A DNA stretch of 64,000 nucleotides from Paenibacillus artemisiicola (GCF_017652985.1 NZ_JAGGDJ010000011.1:81304-145303), one strand, 5' to 3'; shown: positions 33,942 to 42,107, numbered from the stretch's first letter. Numbers and translations are program-made. The notes: a model not told the origin generated them from the sequence alone.

Positions 33942-35303
33942 TTATTTGTTGGCGTCGTACGCGGATTGGTGCTCGGCCGCGACGGCTGCCGGATCGACTT
34001 TCTGCACGAACATGTTTTGGATGCTGCTGAGATGCGCTTGGGCGATGGCCGGTTTCATCGTATTGTCGAACGCGAGGTCGCCGCCTTTGACGTTTTGGAA
34101 CAGCGCCAGGACGTCCTGCGCCAGCTGCGAGTAGCCCGCCGCTTTGAAGTCCCCGGTGATGATTTGGCCGCTGCCGACCGCGTTCTTCAGCTCGAACTGC
34201 TTCTTCGGCATTTCCGTCATGAAGTAGTTCAGGAAATCCTTCGTTTCCTTCAGGTGCTTGCTGTTGGCCGATACCGCGAACGCGGAGCCCGGCGCGAGCA
34301 TGAATTGGTCCGGATCGCCTTTGCCGCCGACCGTCGGGAATTTGAAGACGCCGACTTTCGGGCCGACCGTGGACGAGTCGATGGCGCCTGTTTCCCACGT
34401 GCCCATGACCATCATCGCCGCTTTGCCCGTCTTGAAGAGGTTGCCGCCCGTGTTGTAGTCGATGGACGTCGCGCCGTCTTCGAACGCTTTGGCTTGGATC
34501 AGGTCCTGCATCGCGGATACCGCGTCCGTGAACGCCGCGTCCTTGAACGTCTTCTTGCCGTCGAGCACGTCCTGCAGGAAGCCCGGGCCGCCGTTCGTGC
34601 GGAGCAGGATGTTCATGAACAGGAACGAGCCGGTCCAGGAGTCCTTCTCGCCGATCGCCATCGGGGTGATGCCTTTCGCCTTCAGCGTCTTCGCGTCGTT
34701 CACGAGCTCTTCGAACGTCGTCGGCGTATTCGTGATGCCCGCTTGCGCGAACAGGTCCTTGTTATAGTACACGACTTCGATGTTGTTGCCGTCCGGCAGG
34801 GCGTAGATGTTGTTGTCGAAGCTGTAGTAGTCGAGCAGCCCTTTTTGGAACGTGTCCTTCAGGCCGTTTTGGTCCAGCATGTCGTTCAGCGGAGCGAACA
34901 GCTTCGCGTCGACGAACGGCTTCATTTGCGCGGCCGGGTTGACGATCGTGATGTCCGGCACTTCCTTGGACGCCGCTTGCGTCTTCAGCTTCAGCTTCTG
35001 CTGGTCGGTGTTGAGGGAGTCCAGCTCGATTTTGACGTTCGGATGATCCTTCTGGTATTGGTCGACGATCGCGTGGAGCATTTTGTACGAAGGCGTCGCC
35101 GGGTCCGGGTAGATGTTCTGGAACGTAATCGTCACGTTCTTGTCGCCGCTGCTCGCGTTGCCGCCCGCGCCGGTCGAGGTGTTGCCCGCGTTTGTATTGT
35201 TCGAGGTGTTGGTTTCGTTCTTGCTTCCGCAAGCCGTCATGCCCATGACCAGCGCTGCCGCGGTCAGTGCGATGGCGGCGGTTTTCGTCGATTTCTTAAC
35301 CAT
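33942..35303 (-). CDS. Carbohydrate ABC transporter, substrate-binding lipoprotein
   Basis: A 453-residue SBP_bac_1-family lipoprotein. Signal peptide TKTAAIALTAAALVMGM with lipobox MTAC, a Asn/Thr/Gly-rich linker, then VTITFQNIYPDPATPSYKML, a typical N-terminal lobe, and FAVSANSKHLKETKDFLNYF in the C-lobe. AAGGGGG precedes the ATG. First gene of the five-gene set SBP, MalF-type, MalG-type, YesM-type kinase, YesN-type regulator. The sugar is not known. Confidence 0.94.
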   Translation of the reverse strand: MVKKSTKTAAIALTAAALVMGMTACGSKNETNTSNNTNAGNTSTGAGGNASSGDKNVTITFQNIYPDPATPSYKMLHAIVDQYQKDHPNVKIELDSLNTDQQKLKLKTQAASKEVPDITIVNPAAQMKPFVDAKLFAPLNDMLDQNGLKDTFQKGLLDYYSFDNNIYALPDGNNIEVVYYNKDLFAQAGITNTPTTFEELVNDAKTLKAKGITPMAIGEKDSWTGSFLFMNILLRTNGGPGFLQDVLDGKKTFKDAAFTDAVSAMQDLIQAKAFEDGATSIDYNTGGNLFKTGKAAMMVMGTWETGAIDSSTVGPKVGVFKFPTVGGKGDPDQFMLAPGSAFAVSANSKHLKETKDFLNYFMTEMPKKQFELKNAVGSGQIITGDFKAAGYSQLAQDVLALFQNVKGGDLAFDNTMKPAIAQAHLSSIQNMFVQKVDPAAVAAEHQSAYDANK

Positions 35304-35574
35304 CTGTTGGTTCCCCCTTGGGTTAATATACGCTTATTATCATGTACCAACCTTTTTTCAACAATGCGCGAAATCAAGGAGTGAGGTTTGCGTTTTCAAG
35401 GTCGGGAAGCGGAGAAAAGTGAAGTTTGCCCACCTTCGTGCTATGATGAAGGCAGCTTGGTAAATATGGCCTTCGGACCGCGCGGCCGCCCGAACGCGGC
35501 GATCGCCGCAGGCGCGCCGACGACGGACGCGGGCATTCGCAATCGAAACGAACGCCGCAAAGGAGAACGCGAAC

Positions 35575-36210
35575 ATGGAAGCAATCCGCAACATTTACTG
35601 CGTCGGCCGCAACTACGCGCTGCACGCGAAAGAGCTCGGCAACGACGTGCCGGAGGAGCCGATGATCTTCTCCAAGCCGACGCACGCGCTGCACCCGGCG
35701 GCGGGCAAGCTGACGCTGCCCGGCAAGATCGGCGACATTCACCACGAGCTGGAGGTCGTCGTCCGCATCGGCAAGAACTATAAGCCGGGCATGGGCGCCG
35801 CCGAGCTCGTGGACGGCATCGCGCTCGGCCTCGACCTGACCGCGCGCGACGTGCAGTCGCAATTGAAGGAGAAGCGCCATCCGTGGCTGCTGGCCAAAGG
35901 ATTCGTCGGCTCCGCCGTACTCGGGCCGTTCCGGCCGTTCCCCGGCGAGTACGCGTTCGGGACGCTGGCGTTCAGCCTCGTCAAGAACGGCCAAGTCGCG
36001 CAGCACGGCTCGCCGTGCGACATGATCTTCTCCCTGCAGCGGCTGATCGACTTCATCGGGCCGCGCCTCGGACTCGGCGCGGGCGACGTGATCTACACCG
36101 GCACGCCGGCCGGCGTCGGTCCGCTCGCGGACGGCGACGAGCTGGAGCTGAAGCTGGCGGTCGGCGGCAAGGAAGAGACGTTCGGGCCGCTGTACGTGAA
36201 CCTCGGCTGA
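35575..36210 (+). CDS. Fumarylacetoacetate hydrolase (FAH) family protein
   Basis: A 211-residue protein of the FAHD1-like group, without the N-terminal extension of true [23 protein letters not shown] at the start, metal ligands in [14 protein letters not shown] and [10 protein letters not shown], and the catalytic-lid region [12 protein letters not shown] followed by [14 protein letters not shown]. Family members hydrolyse or decarboxylate acylpyruvates and oxaloacetate with Mg2+ or Mn2+. AAGGAG stands nine bases before the ATG. Single gene, divergent from the sugar importer, followed by the perfect inverted repeat at 36217-36273. Confidence 0.92.
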   Translation: MEAIRNIYCVGRNYALHAKELGNDVPEEPMIFSKPTHALHPAAGKLTLPGKIGDIHHELEVVVRIGKNYKPGMGAAELVDGIALGLDLTARDVQSQLKEKRHPWLLAKGFVGSAVLGPFRPFPGEYAFGTLAFSLVKNGQVAQHGSPCDMIFSLQRLIDFIGPRLGLGAGDVIYTGTPAGVGPLADGDELELKLAVGGKEETFGPLYVNLG

Positions 36211-36216
36211 GACGCG

Positions 36217-36273
36217 AACATACCAGAAGGGCCATCCCGCCGTTATTCGGCAGGATGGCCCTTCTGGTATGTT
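36217..36273. repeat. Perfect 21-bp inverted repeat without T-run
   Basis: 36217-36237 is exactly complementary to 36253-36273 across a 15-base loop. It lies six bases behind the FAH stop and would form a very stable hairpin in either transcript, but no T-run follows on either strand, so classical intrinsic termination is uncertain. Confidence 0.85.
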
Positions 36274-36385
36274 GCGCCCGCGCGGGGGCCGCTTCTCGAC
36301 ACGGTACAGGAACGTCGCGTCCGCCGCCCCCGGCGGACGCATTACGCCGGTCAGGCGAGGCTCTTGCTTCGTCTCGAGGAATCGC

Positions 36386-36898
36386 TTACTCGTAGAGTTT
36401 GAACGAATCGACGCTGATGGCCTTCACTCTGTCGTCCTTCAGCTCGAATTCCATCGCGAGGCGGTTCGTCTTGTCGAGATAGCCGATCGTGGCCGACGGT
36501 CCGCTGCCTCCCCGCTCGTAGTAGCTTTCTCCGTACGCCTTGACGACGTCGGCCTTGGTCGCGCCGAGCTTCAGCCCCTTCCCCGTCGCGGACCGCGGCC
36601 CGAGGGAGTAGCCGACGACCTCGTTGTCGACCGACGCGTATTGGTAGTCCTCGTACATGAACAGGAAGCTCCGCCCGCCGTCGTTCAGCGTCCGGATCGG
36701 CTTGCCCAGCCGCTTGACGAGCTCCTGCTCGTCGATGCCGAGCGGGACCTGCGCTTGCTCCGCGCCGAGATTCGCCGAAGCTACCTTGTCCGCGAACGCG
36801 AGCGGCGTTTCGGTCTTGCTGCAGCCCGCCAACAGAAGGACGACCGCCAGGACCGCGCAGGCAAGCGGCGGCATCCATCGTATGTTCTTGCGTTTCAT
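36386..36898 (-). CDS. Small lipoprotein of unknown function
   Basis: A 170-residue lipoprotein. The signal peptide is ACAVLAVVLLLAGCS with lipobox LAGC. The mature part may resemble SmpA/OmlA-like or BLIP-like repeats: GIDEQELVKRLGKPIRTLND, then KLGATKADVVKAYGESYY, i.e. two copies of a 'G-x-s-k-x-d-V-x-k-a-y-G' element seen in small secreted proteins. The start at 36898 (MKRKNIRWMP) is preceded by GAGGAG. Family not identified. Probably upstream of nothing in operon; the next gene upstream is the short one at 37044-37208. Confidence 0.72.
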   Translation of the reverse strand: MKRKNIRWMPPLACAVLAVVLLLAGCSKTETPLAFADKVASANLGAEQAQVPLGIDEQELVKRLGKPIRTLNDGGRSFLFMYEDYQYASVDNEVVGYSLGPRSATGKGLKLGATKADVVKAYGESYYERGGSGPSATIGYLDKTNRLAMEFELKDDRVKAISVDSFKLYE

Positions 36899-37043
36899 TC
36901 CCCTATCCGCTCCTCGCTTATCGGCCGATCGGCCGTTGCCGCCTACTCCCTTCGCCCCGCCGTCCCGCGAATCCTGCTCCCGAGACGCGCAAAAAGGCAC
37001 GAACCTGTTACAGTTCGCGCCTTCAAGACCGCTTCGAACCCGA

Positions 37044-37208
37044 TTACGGCTCGCGATTCGCGTCCGGCTGCGCGCCGTTCGGCACGCTCCCGTAAGACTG
37101 ATACGCCACGAGAACGATCTCCTCCGACGTCTGCTCGCGCAGCTCGCTCTCGAACCGCTGCAGCTGCGCCAGCGCGGCGCGGTCCAGCATGGCCGGCTTG
37201 AACTCCAT
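37044..37208 (-). CDS. Small hypothetical protein (54 aa)
   Basis: A short frame starting MEFKPAMLDRAALAQLQRFE and ending DANREP, with a strong ribosome binding site (GGAGGGGGAG) eight bases upstream. The N-terminal part is a probable amphipathic helix (AALAQLQRFESELRE), followed by EEIVLVAYQSYGS. No family recognised. It lies between pirin (37323-38027) and the small lipoprotein and reads the same way. Confidence 0.55.
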   Translation of the reverse strand: MEFKPAMLDRAALAQLQRFESELREQTSEEIVLVAYQSYGSVPNGAQPDANREP

Positions 37209-37322
37209 CCGCTTCTCCCCCTCCCGGGTACGCTTCGTTCCCGAATGCGTCGCTTCCCGTCTAACTTCAGTGTTGACGGGACGGGGAGGCGTTATACCGC
37301 GCGGAAGCGGAAGGCTTGCCGG

Positions 37323-38027
37323 TTACGGCAGGTCGATCAGCATGAACCGGGCGTCCGACAGCGCCCGGACGTCCAGCTTGGCGGTATCCGCGATGCGCGC
37401 GGAGTCGCTGCGGCCGAGCGGCTCTCCGCCGTTCAGCGAGACGCTGCCCGCGATGACGAAGAGGAACAGTTTGCGGGACGCGTCCCCTTCGTACGCGACG
37501 GTGACGCCGGCGTCCGGCTCCGACAGGTAGATCGTCATGTCCTGGTGGATATCGAGCACGGACTCGCCGCGTATCGTATTCGAGACGATCGGCGCAAGCG
37601 CGTTCTTCATGCCGTCGCGGTCGTACGCCTTCTGCTCGTAGGACGGCGTCAGCCCTTTGCGCTCCGGCAGGAACCACAGCTGCAGCAGGTTGGCGACCTC
37701 CGTCTCGGACGGATTGACCTCCGAGTGCAGGATGCCCGAGCCCGCCGTCATCCGCTGTACTTCGCCGGAACGGATCACGCCGGAGCCGCCGGAATTGTCC
37801 TCGTGCTTCACTTCCCCGCTCAGGACGACGGTGACGATCTCCATATCGCGGTGCGGATGCGTGCCGAAGCCGCGCCCCGGCTGGATATAGTCTTCGTTGA
37901 AGACGCGCAGCGGGCCGAAATTCACATTCTCCGGATCGTAATAATCCGCGAACGAGAAACTAAAATTAAACTGAAGCCAGCCGAGATCGCCGGAAAAACG
38001 GGATGAAGCCGGGTAAACGCTGATCAA
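37323..38027 (-). CDS. Pirin family protein (YhhW-like, quercetinase type)
   Basis: A 234-residue bicupin. The N-terminal cupin has the metal-site motif GRGFGTHPHRDMEIVTVVLS with the following LHSEVNPSE, characteristic of pirins and E. coli YhhW (quercetin 2,3-dioxygenase activity in vitro). The C-terminal cupin is degenerate. Start codon TTG at 38027 with AAGGAG ten bases before. Divergent from the 102-aa gene at 38148; the shared intergenic region has a dyad at 38088-38104. Confidence 0.92.
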   Translation of the reverse strand: MISVYPASSRFSGDLGWLQFNFSFSFADYYDPENVNFGPLRVFNEDYIQPGRGFGTHPHRDMEIVTVVLSGEVKHEDNSGGSGVIRSGEVQRMTAGSGILHSEVNPSETEVANLLQLWFLPERKGLTPSYEQKAYDRDGMKNALAPIVSNTIRGESVLDIHQDMTIYLSEPDAGVTVAYEGDASRKLFLFVIAGSVSLNGGEPLGRSDSARIADTAKLDVRALSDARFMLIDLP

Positions 38028-38087
38028 GGGATATCCGCTCCTTTTGGTCCCGCGGGACGCAGAAATTTACGCACGAAACGCTCATTA

Positions 38088-38104
38088 ACTTACTTTATGT
38101 AAGT
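38088..38104. promoter_or_regulatory. Dyad ACTTAC-n5-GTAAGT, candidate HxlR/MarR-type operator
   Basis: Perfect 6-bp arms with a 5-bp spacer between the divergent pirin gene and the gene at 38148. It overlaps a possible -35 element (38094-38099) that stands 17 bases before TATAGT (38117-38122). The arms resemble sites of HxlR-family redox/quinone sensors such as YodB, but no such regulator is encoded nearby. Confidence 0.55.
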
Positions 38105-38147
38105 ATCATAGTGTGCTATAGTTAGGATGTCAAGGAGGGGTAAAATC

Positions 38148-38456
38148 ATGGATCATCTGTATATCCGCCACACTGTCGGCGGCCGCTTGTTCCTCGATTC
38201 CAAGAAGCACGGATTGCCTTTCGCCATCGCGCCGGCCGAAGGCCGGGAAGGCTGGACGATCGCGATCGACGTGCCCGACGCGGCGCTCGCCGAGGGCGTC
38301 GTCCGTCATCGCGACGAGCTGAACATCTTCTTCGTGCCGGCGGGTTCCACCGACCGGAAGACGTGGTATTTCTCTACGCACGGGGAAGTCGCGTACGACC
38401 CCGCCGCCGGCAAGCTCGTCATTCAAGCCGACGGGCGCATCGATTACGACGTGTGA
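38148..38456 (+). CDS. Hypothetical protein (102 aa)
   Basis: Starts MDHLYIRHTVGGRLFLDSKK; AAGGAGGGG lies seven bases before the ATG. It is a compact protein rich in alternating hydrophobic residues (GWTIAIDVPDAALAEGVVRH, then ELNIFFVPAGSTDRKTWYFS), which suggests a beta-rich fold. It has no signal peptide or membrane segment, and no known domain was recognised. It may be co-regulated with the divergent pirin gene. Its 3' end is the first unit of a degenerate 100-bp direct repeat (38435-38634). Confidence 0.7.
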   Translation: MDHLYIRHTVGGRLFLDSKKHGLPFAIAPAEGREGWTIAIDVPDAALAEGVVRHRDELNIFFVPAGSTDRKTWYFSTHGEVAYDPAAGKLVIQADGRIDYDV

Positions 38457-38634
38457 CGCGCCGGCTCGGCGGGCGGGCGCGTCTCCCGGGCGCGATCGTC
38501 TTCCGGGCACGGTCCGGCAATGCCCGTCTGCTCGGCGCATCGATTACGACGCATGATGCGCCGACGCGGCAGGCGGGAGGGACACCCGAGCGGGAGCGTC
38601 TTCCGGGCGTGATCCGGCCGGGATGGATACCCGT
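38435..38634. repeat. Degenerate 100-bp tandem duplication including a gene end
   Basis: GCGCATCGATTACGAC occurs at 38435-38450 (coding, last codons of the 102-aa gene) and again at 38535-38550, with further matches (GCGTCTTCCGGGC near 38600 against CGTCTTCCGGGC near 38500; GTCCGCTCG against GTCTGCTCG). The second unit is untranslated. Confidence 0.7.
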
Positions 38635-38646
38635 CCGCTCGCCCTG

Positions 38647-38889
38647 CTACGTCCACGCCCAGAAGAACCCGTCCCGTTCCCACGCCGCACGGCCGCCGTG
38701 CAGCTTCTTGAACCGCTTCTTCACGTCCTTGTCGATCGAGACGTTGCCGTTCTCGTGCCGGTAGAGGTAGCTATCCCCGTAGCGCGACAGGATATGCGCG
38801 ACCGCCCGGTCCTGCTCCAGCCTGCCCGACGCTTCCAGCTCCGCCAGCATCCACCGCGCGATTTCCTCCGCCGTTTGCTCTCTTTCCAT
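38647..38889 (-). CDS. Small conserved protein, DUF6953-like
   Basis: An 80-residue protein: TAEEIARWMLAELEASGRLE, then AVAHILSRYGDSYLYRHENG and NVSIDKDVKKRFKKLHG, ending WERDGFFWAW. This pattern (an N-terminal helix, 'i-d-k-d-V-k-k-r-F' and a terminal W-E-R-...-W) matches a small family I recall as DUF6953 in Paenibacillus; it looks like a small winged-helix-like fold. Function unknown. A GGAGGT-type ribosome binding site precedes the start. Single gene. Confidence 0.7.
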   Translation of the reverse strand: MEREQTAEEIARWMLAELEASGRLEQDRAVAHILSRYGDSYLYRHENGNVSIDKDVKKRFKKLHGGRAAWERDGFFWAWT

Positions 38890-39031
38890 CCGTTTCGTTC
38901 ACCTCCGGCGATTTTCCTTTAGTTTACCAAAATTTGTTGCCACTTTCCCGCTCCCGGGGCGTATCTTCTACTACACGCCCGCCCGGCGCCGATAGCCGTG
39001 CCGGCAGGGGCTATTCATGGGAGGGGTATCG

Positions 39032-39976
39032 ATGCATGTCGTGGAACCGCAAGTCAACCGGCCGCGTTTTCCGGTTCGCACGGTCGTCTGGACCGTCCTG
39101 CTCGCGCTGGCCTTGCTGCTCGTCGTCTTCAATTCGTTCGCGACCGTTCAGTATGGCAACGTGGGGCTGTACAAAACGTTCGGCAAGCTGAACGACAACG
39201 TTCTGGCGCCGGGCATCCATCTCAAAATTCCGTTCGTGCAAACCATCATCCAAGTGAACGTGCAGGTAACGAAGGCGGAGACCGACACATCCGCGTCGTC
39301 CAAGGACCTGCAGCCCGTCTCGACCCACGTCGCCGTCAACTACTCCGTCGACAAGGAGTCGGCCTACAAGCTGATGAACAACGTCGGCGGCGCGTTCGAC
39401 AACGTCATCGTGAATCCCGCGATCCAGGAGATCGTCAAGGAAGTGACGGCGCGCTATCCGGCGGAGGACCTCATCGCCAAGCGGGACGTCGTCGCCGCCG
39501 AGGTCCGGGACGCGCTGACGAAGCGGCTGGCGCGGTACGACCTGGTCGTAAACGACATTAATATCGTCAATTTCAAGTTCTCCGATGCGTTCAACCAATC
39601 GATCGAGGCGAAGCAGGTTGCCCAGCAGCAGGCGCTCAAGGCCGAGAACGACCTGAAGCGCGTGCAGATCGAGGCGCAGCAAAAAGTCGCGCAAGCGCAA
39701 GCGGACGCGGAATCGCTCAAGCTGAAGAAGCAGGAAGTAACGCCGGAGCTGATCCAGCTGAAGCAGATCGAAGTGCAGGAGCAGGCCGTGGAGAAGTGGG
39801 ACGGCCGGCTGCCGAGCGTCACCGGCGGAGCGACGCCGTTCATCGACTTGAACGCGCTCGGCGTCGGCGCGGGCGGCGCGGCCGCTTCGAGCGCGAACGG
39901 CGCCGACGAGGAAGGCGCGGCCGCCGATGCCGCGAACGACGCGGCGGCGCGGGAGAGCGGCACGACGCAGCCTTAA
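39032..39976 (+). CDS. SPFH/prohibitin-family membrane protein (HflC-like)
   Basis: A 314-residue protein with one N-terminal membrane helix (TVVWTVLLALALLLVVFNSF) and an SPFH/band-7 domain (VGLYKTFGKLNDNVLAPGIH, LQPVSTHVAVNYSVDKES, KRLARYDLVVNDINIVNFKF). A coiled coil follows (residues ~185-255, QAQADAESLKLKKQEV), and the tail is Ala/Gly/Asp-rich. Prohibitin-like proteins form large rings on membranes and influence FtsH-type proteases or domains in the membrane. Start at 39032 with GGAGGGG five bases before. Confidence 0.9.
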   Translation: MHVVEPQVNRPRFPVRTVVWTVLLALALLLVVFNSFATVQYGNVGLYKTFGKLNDNVLAPGIHLKIPFVQTIIQVNVQVTKAETDTSASSKDLQPVSTHVAVNYSVDKESAYKLMNNVGGAFDNVIVNPAIQEIVKEVTARYPAEDLIAKRDVVAAEVRDALTKRLARYDLVVNDINIVNFKFSDAFNQSIEAKQVAQQQALKAENDLKRVQIEAQQKVAQAQADAESLKLKKQEVTPELIQLKQIEVQEQAVEKWDGRLPSVTGGATPFIDLNALGVGAGGAAASSANGADEEGAAADAANDAAARESGTTQP

Positions 39977-40368
39977 GCGTTCGGCGCGACCGTAAGCGCG
40001 CCGAGGAAACGGCGCAGCCGCCGTTGCGTTATGCGAGGTGCGGCGCGATCGAGACGCGCAACGCATGATGCGGCGGCGGCGCCGAATAACGGCATGGCGC
40101 GCAGCCTGAAGCGCGGCGCACGCGGGAACGGGCAGCAAGTCCTACGGGGCTTGCTGCCCGTTCGGCGTTGACGCGGCCGCCCGGCGCCGGGATCGCCCGA
40201 ATGACCGAAAATCCGCCCCAAGCCGCATGGCAGGCGGTCCGAAGTGCCGAGGATTCGCGCAAAACCACTTTGTTTAGCGAATGCGCACTACCTTTGTCAC
40301 CCTTGCAGGGACGCGGCGTTCGTCTCGCGAATACCCTTAGCAATCCAACGGAAGCGGAGTGATGAGGA
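39977..40368. other. Intergenic region with one strong hairpin
   Basis: 392 bases without a gene. A perfect 14-bp hairpin at 40126-40163 is the main element; the segment 40240-40340 before the RacA-like gene is less GC-rich and may carry its promoter. Confidence 0.5.
40126..40163. terminator. Hairpin behind the SPFH gene, no T-run
   Basis: GAACGGGCAGCAAG (40126-40139) pairs perfectly with CTTGCTGCCCGTTC (40150-40163), 10-base loop. It lacks a T-run, so it is a terminator only by position. Confidence 0.5.
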
Positions 40369-40938
40369 TTGAGTCTCGTGAAGAGCAAAGACGCTGCTGT
40401 CACGCTGAACGTCAGTCAAACGACGGTAAAACGCTGGGCCTCCTACTACCCGACGGTATTTCGCAAAGACCAGTTCGGACATTATATTTTCAACGACCAA
40501 GACCTGGCGCTGCTCGGCTTCATCAAGGCCGCGATCGAGCGCGGCGAAACGATGGAACAGATCCAGCTGCCGATGCCCGCGGGCGCGCCCGCGGCGGAAG
40601 CGGATCAGCAGCCGCGGCTGCTCGAAGCGTTCCTCGAGACGGCCGCCAGCTCCGCGCTGCTGCAAACCGCCGAGAACGACGTGCTGACCCGGATTCTCCA
40701 GATGGAGCGCCGCCTGGACCAGAAGGCCGACGAGGTCGTCAACGCGCAGATCCGCCAGCATCGCGAAGAACTGGAGGAGCTGCGCCGCATGGTCGAGCAG
40801 CTGGCCGCCTCGGTCGAGCAGACGCGCCAGCCGACGCCCGCGGAGGAGCTGCGCCGCGGCGCAGCGGAGACGAAGCCGACGGTCCATGCGCCCGCCCGCA
40901 AGCGGGGCTTGTTCAAGTCGATGTTCATGTGGTTTTGA
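40369..40938 (+). CDS. racA: MerR-type HTH protein, RacA-like
   Basis: A 189-residue protein: an N-terminal MerR-like helix-turn-helix (VTLNVSQTTVKRWASYYPTV and FNDQDLALLGFIKAAIERGE), a long coiled coil (residues ~105-150, ILQMERRLDQKADEVVNAQI and QHREELEELRRMVEQLAA), and a short basic/aromatic C-terminus (RKRGLFKSMFMWF). This plan matches RacA, which anchors chromosome origins to the cell pole during sporulation. Start is TTG at 40369 (GGAG nine bases before) or GTG at 40378. The gene name is by architecture only. Confidence 0.65.
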   Translation: MSLVKSKDAAVTLNVSQTTVKRWASYYPTVFRKDQFGHYIFNDQDLALLGFIKAAIERGETMEQIQLPMPAGAPAAEADQQPRLLEAFLETAASSALLQTAENDVLTRILQMERRLDQKADEVVNAQIRQHREELEELRRMVEQLAASVEQTRQPTPAEELRRGAAETKPTVHAPARKRGLFKSMFMWF

Positions 40939-40968
40939 GGCAGGCCGATGCCGGCAGGCCTGGATCGC

Positions 40969-41005
40969 CGAAAGCCCTGACCCTTGCCGGGGGCCGGGGC
41001 TTTCG
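40969..41005. terminator. Hairpin behind the RacA-like gene
   Basis: CGAAAGCCC pairs with GGGCTTTCG across a GC-rich loop; no T-run. Terminator by position only. Confidence 0.45.
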
Positions 41006-41079
41006 CGCGTCCGGGCATGGAGCGGAGCCGCTCGGTCCCGTTGATGCGTCTCCGTTAAGAATTCCGGCCGCCCCGCCAT

Positions 41080-41150
41080 GGAAGCCTCCCGCCACGTCGA
41101 ATAGCCCCCGTCCCCGCGTCGGCCGCGGTTCCGGAGGCTTCCTATTCGAC
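41080..41150. repeat. Crossed inverted repeats (A-B-A'-B', pseudoknot order) behind pdaA
   Basis: GGAAGCCTCC (41080-41089) pairs with GGAGGCTTCC (41133-41142), and GTCGAATAG (41096-41104) pairs with CTATTCGAC (41142-41150). The two helices interleave, so an RNA from either strand could form an H-type pseudoknot or two mutually exclusive hairpins. It starts eight bases behind the pdaA stop. Confidence 0.7.
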
Positions 41151-41157
41151 TTGCTTG

Positions 41158-41952
41158 TCAATACGTCTTGCTCGCCAGCTCGGTGAGCGGCTTGAACGTA
41201 TATCCTTTCTCGCGCGCGGCGTCGATGATGCGCCCGAGCGCGTCGGCGTTGTCCTTGGACACCGCATGCAGCAGAATCACGGCGCCGGGGTGCAGCTGCG
41301 CCATTACGTTGTCGTAGGCATACTTCCAGCCGCGCTGCGCGCTCGGCTCCCAATCGCGGTACGCGACCGACCAGAAGACGCTCGTATAGCCCTGCTCCTT
41401 GCTGACCGCAAGCACCCGGTCGTTGAAGATCCCCCGCGGCGGACGCAGGAACGTCATCTCCTTCTGATCCGTCAGCTCGGCGACCGCGTTCTTCACCTTC
41501 GCCAGCTCCGCGCCGATCTGACTGCTCGAAATCACGCTCATGTCGGGATGGCTCCACGAATGGTTGCCGACGAGATGCCCTTCCGCGACCATGCGTTTGA
41601 CGAGCTCCGGCTTATCCTTCACGTAATGCCCCGTGACGAAGAAGATCGCGGGCACGCCTTTGGCCTTCAGCACGTCCAGGATGCCCGGCGTGTAGCCGTT
41701 CTCGTAGCCGTTGTCGAAGGTCAGGTACAGCTCGCGCTGCGTCGTGTCCCCGAGGAAGATCGCCCCGTGCTGTTGCAGAATGCTTTGAAACCCTTCCTCC
41801 TTAATAGACGGCAGGGCGCCGCCGACGCTCTTCTTGAAGCCGAAATGAAACGGCCCGCTGCCCGGCGCCGCGGACGCCTGCCGCAGGTAGGCAAACCCCG
41901 AGGCGATGAGCAGCGCCAGCAAAATGATGATCCATTCTCGACGTTTAATCAT
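41158..41952 (-). CDS. pdaA: Polysaccharide deacetylase, PdaA type (spore-cortex muramic delta-lactam synthesis)
   Basis: A 264-residue secreted deacetylase of the NodB family. A signal anchor (REWIIILLALLIASGFAY) precedes the domain. Catalytic motifs: ELYLTFDNGYENGYTPGIL (Asp base), NHSWSHPDMSVISSSQI (His-x3-His metal site), and FLRPPRGIFN. TFDNGYENGYT instead of the TFDDGP of ordinary chitin deacetylases is the PdaA signature; PdaA makes the muramic delta-lactam of the spore cortex. The start is chosen at the ATG at 41952, not the upstream GTG. A single gene. Supports an endospore former. Confidence 0.88.
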   Translation of the reverse strand: MIKRREWIIILLALLIASGFAYLRQASAAPGSGPFHFGFKKSVGGALPSIKEEGFQSILQQHGAIFLGDTTQRELYLTFDNGYENGYTPGILDVLKAKGVPAIFFVTGHYVKDKPELVKRMVAEGHLVGNHSWSHPDMSVISSSQIGAELAKVKNAVAELTDQKEMTFLRPPRGIFNDRVLAVSKEQGYTSVFWSVAYRDWEPSAQRGWKYAYDNVMAQLHPGAVILLHAVSKDNADALGRIIDAAREKGYTFKPLTELASKTY

Positions 41953-42107
41953 AGTCTCCACCACTTTCCCAGGTTGAACGATGTTTCCATAAACGTACTA
42001 TGCCTCGAGCCGAGGGAAATTATGTGAAGCCGCGAACGGGAAGCGGGTGCGCGGAGGCTTGTGCTACAATAGAACCGACAACCAAGCGCAAAGGAGGCGG
42101 AATCGCG

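Noticed and set aside
36217..36273. Standard intrinsic terminator
   Set aside because: No T-run on either strand; reported instead as an inverted repeat.
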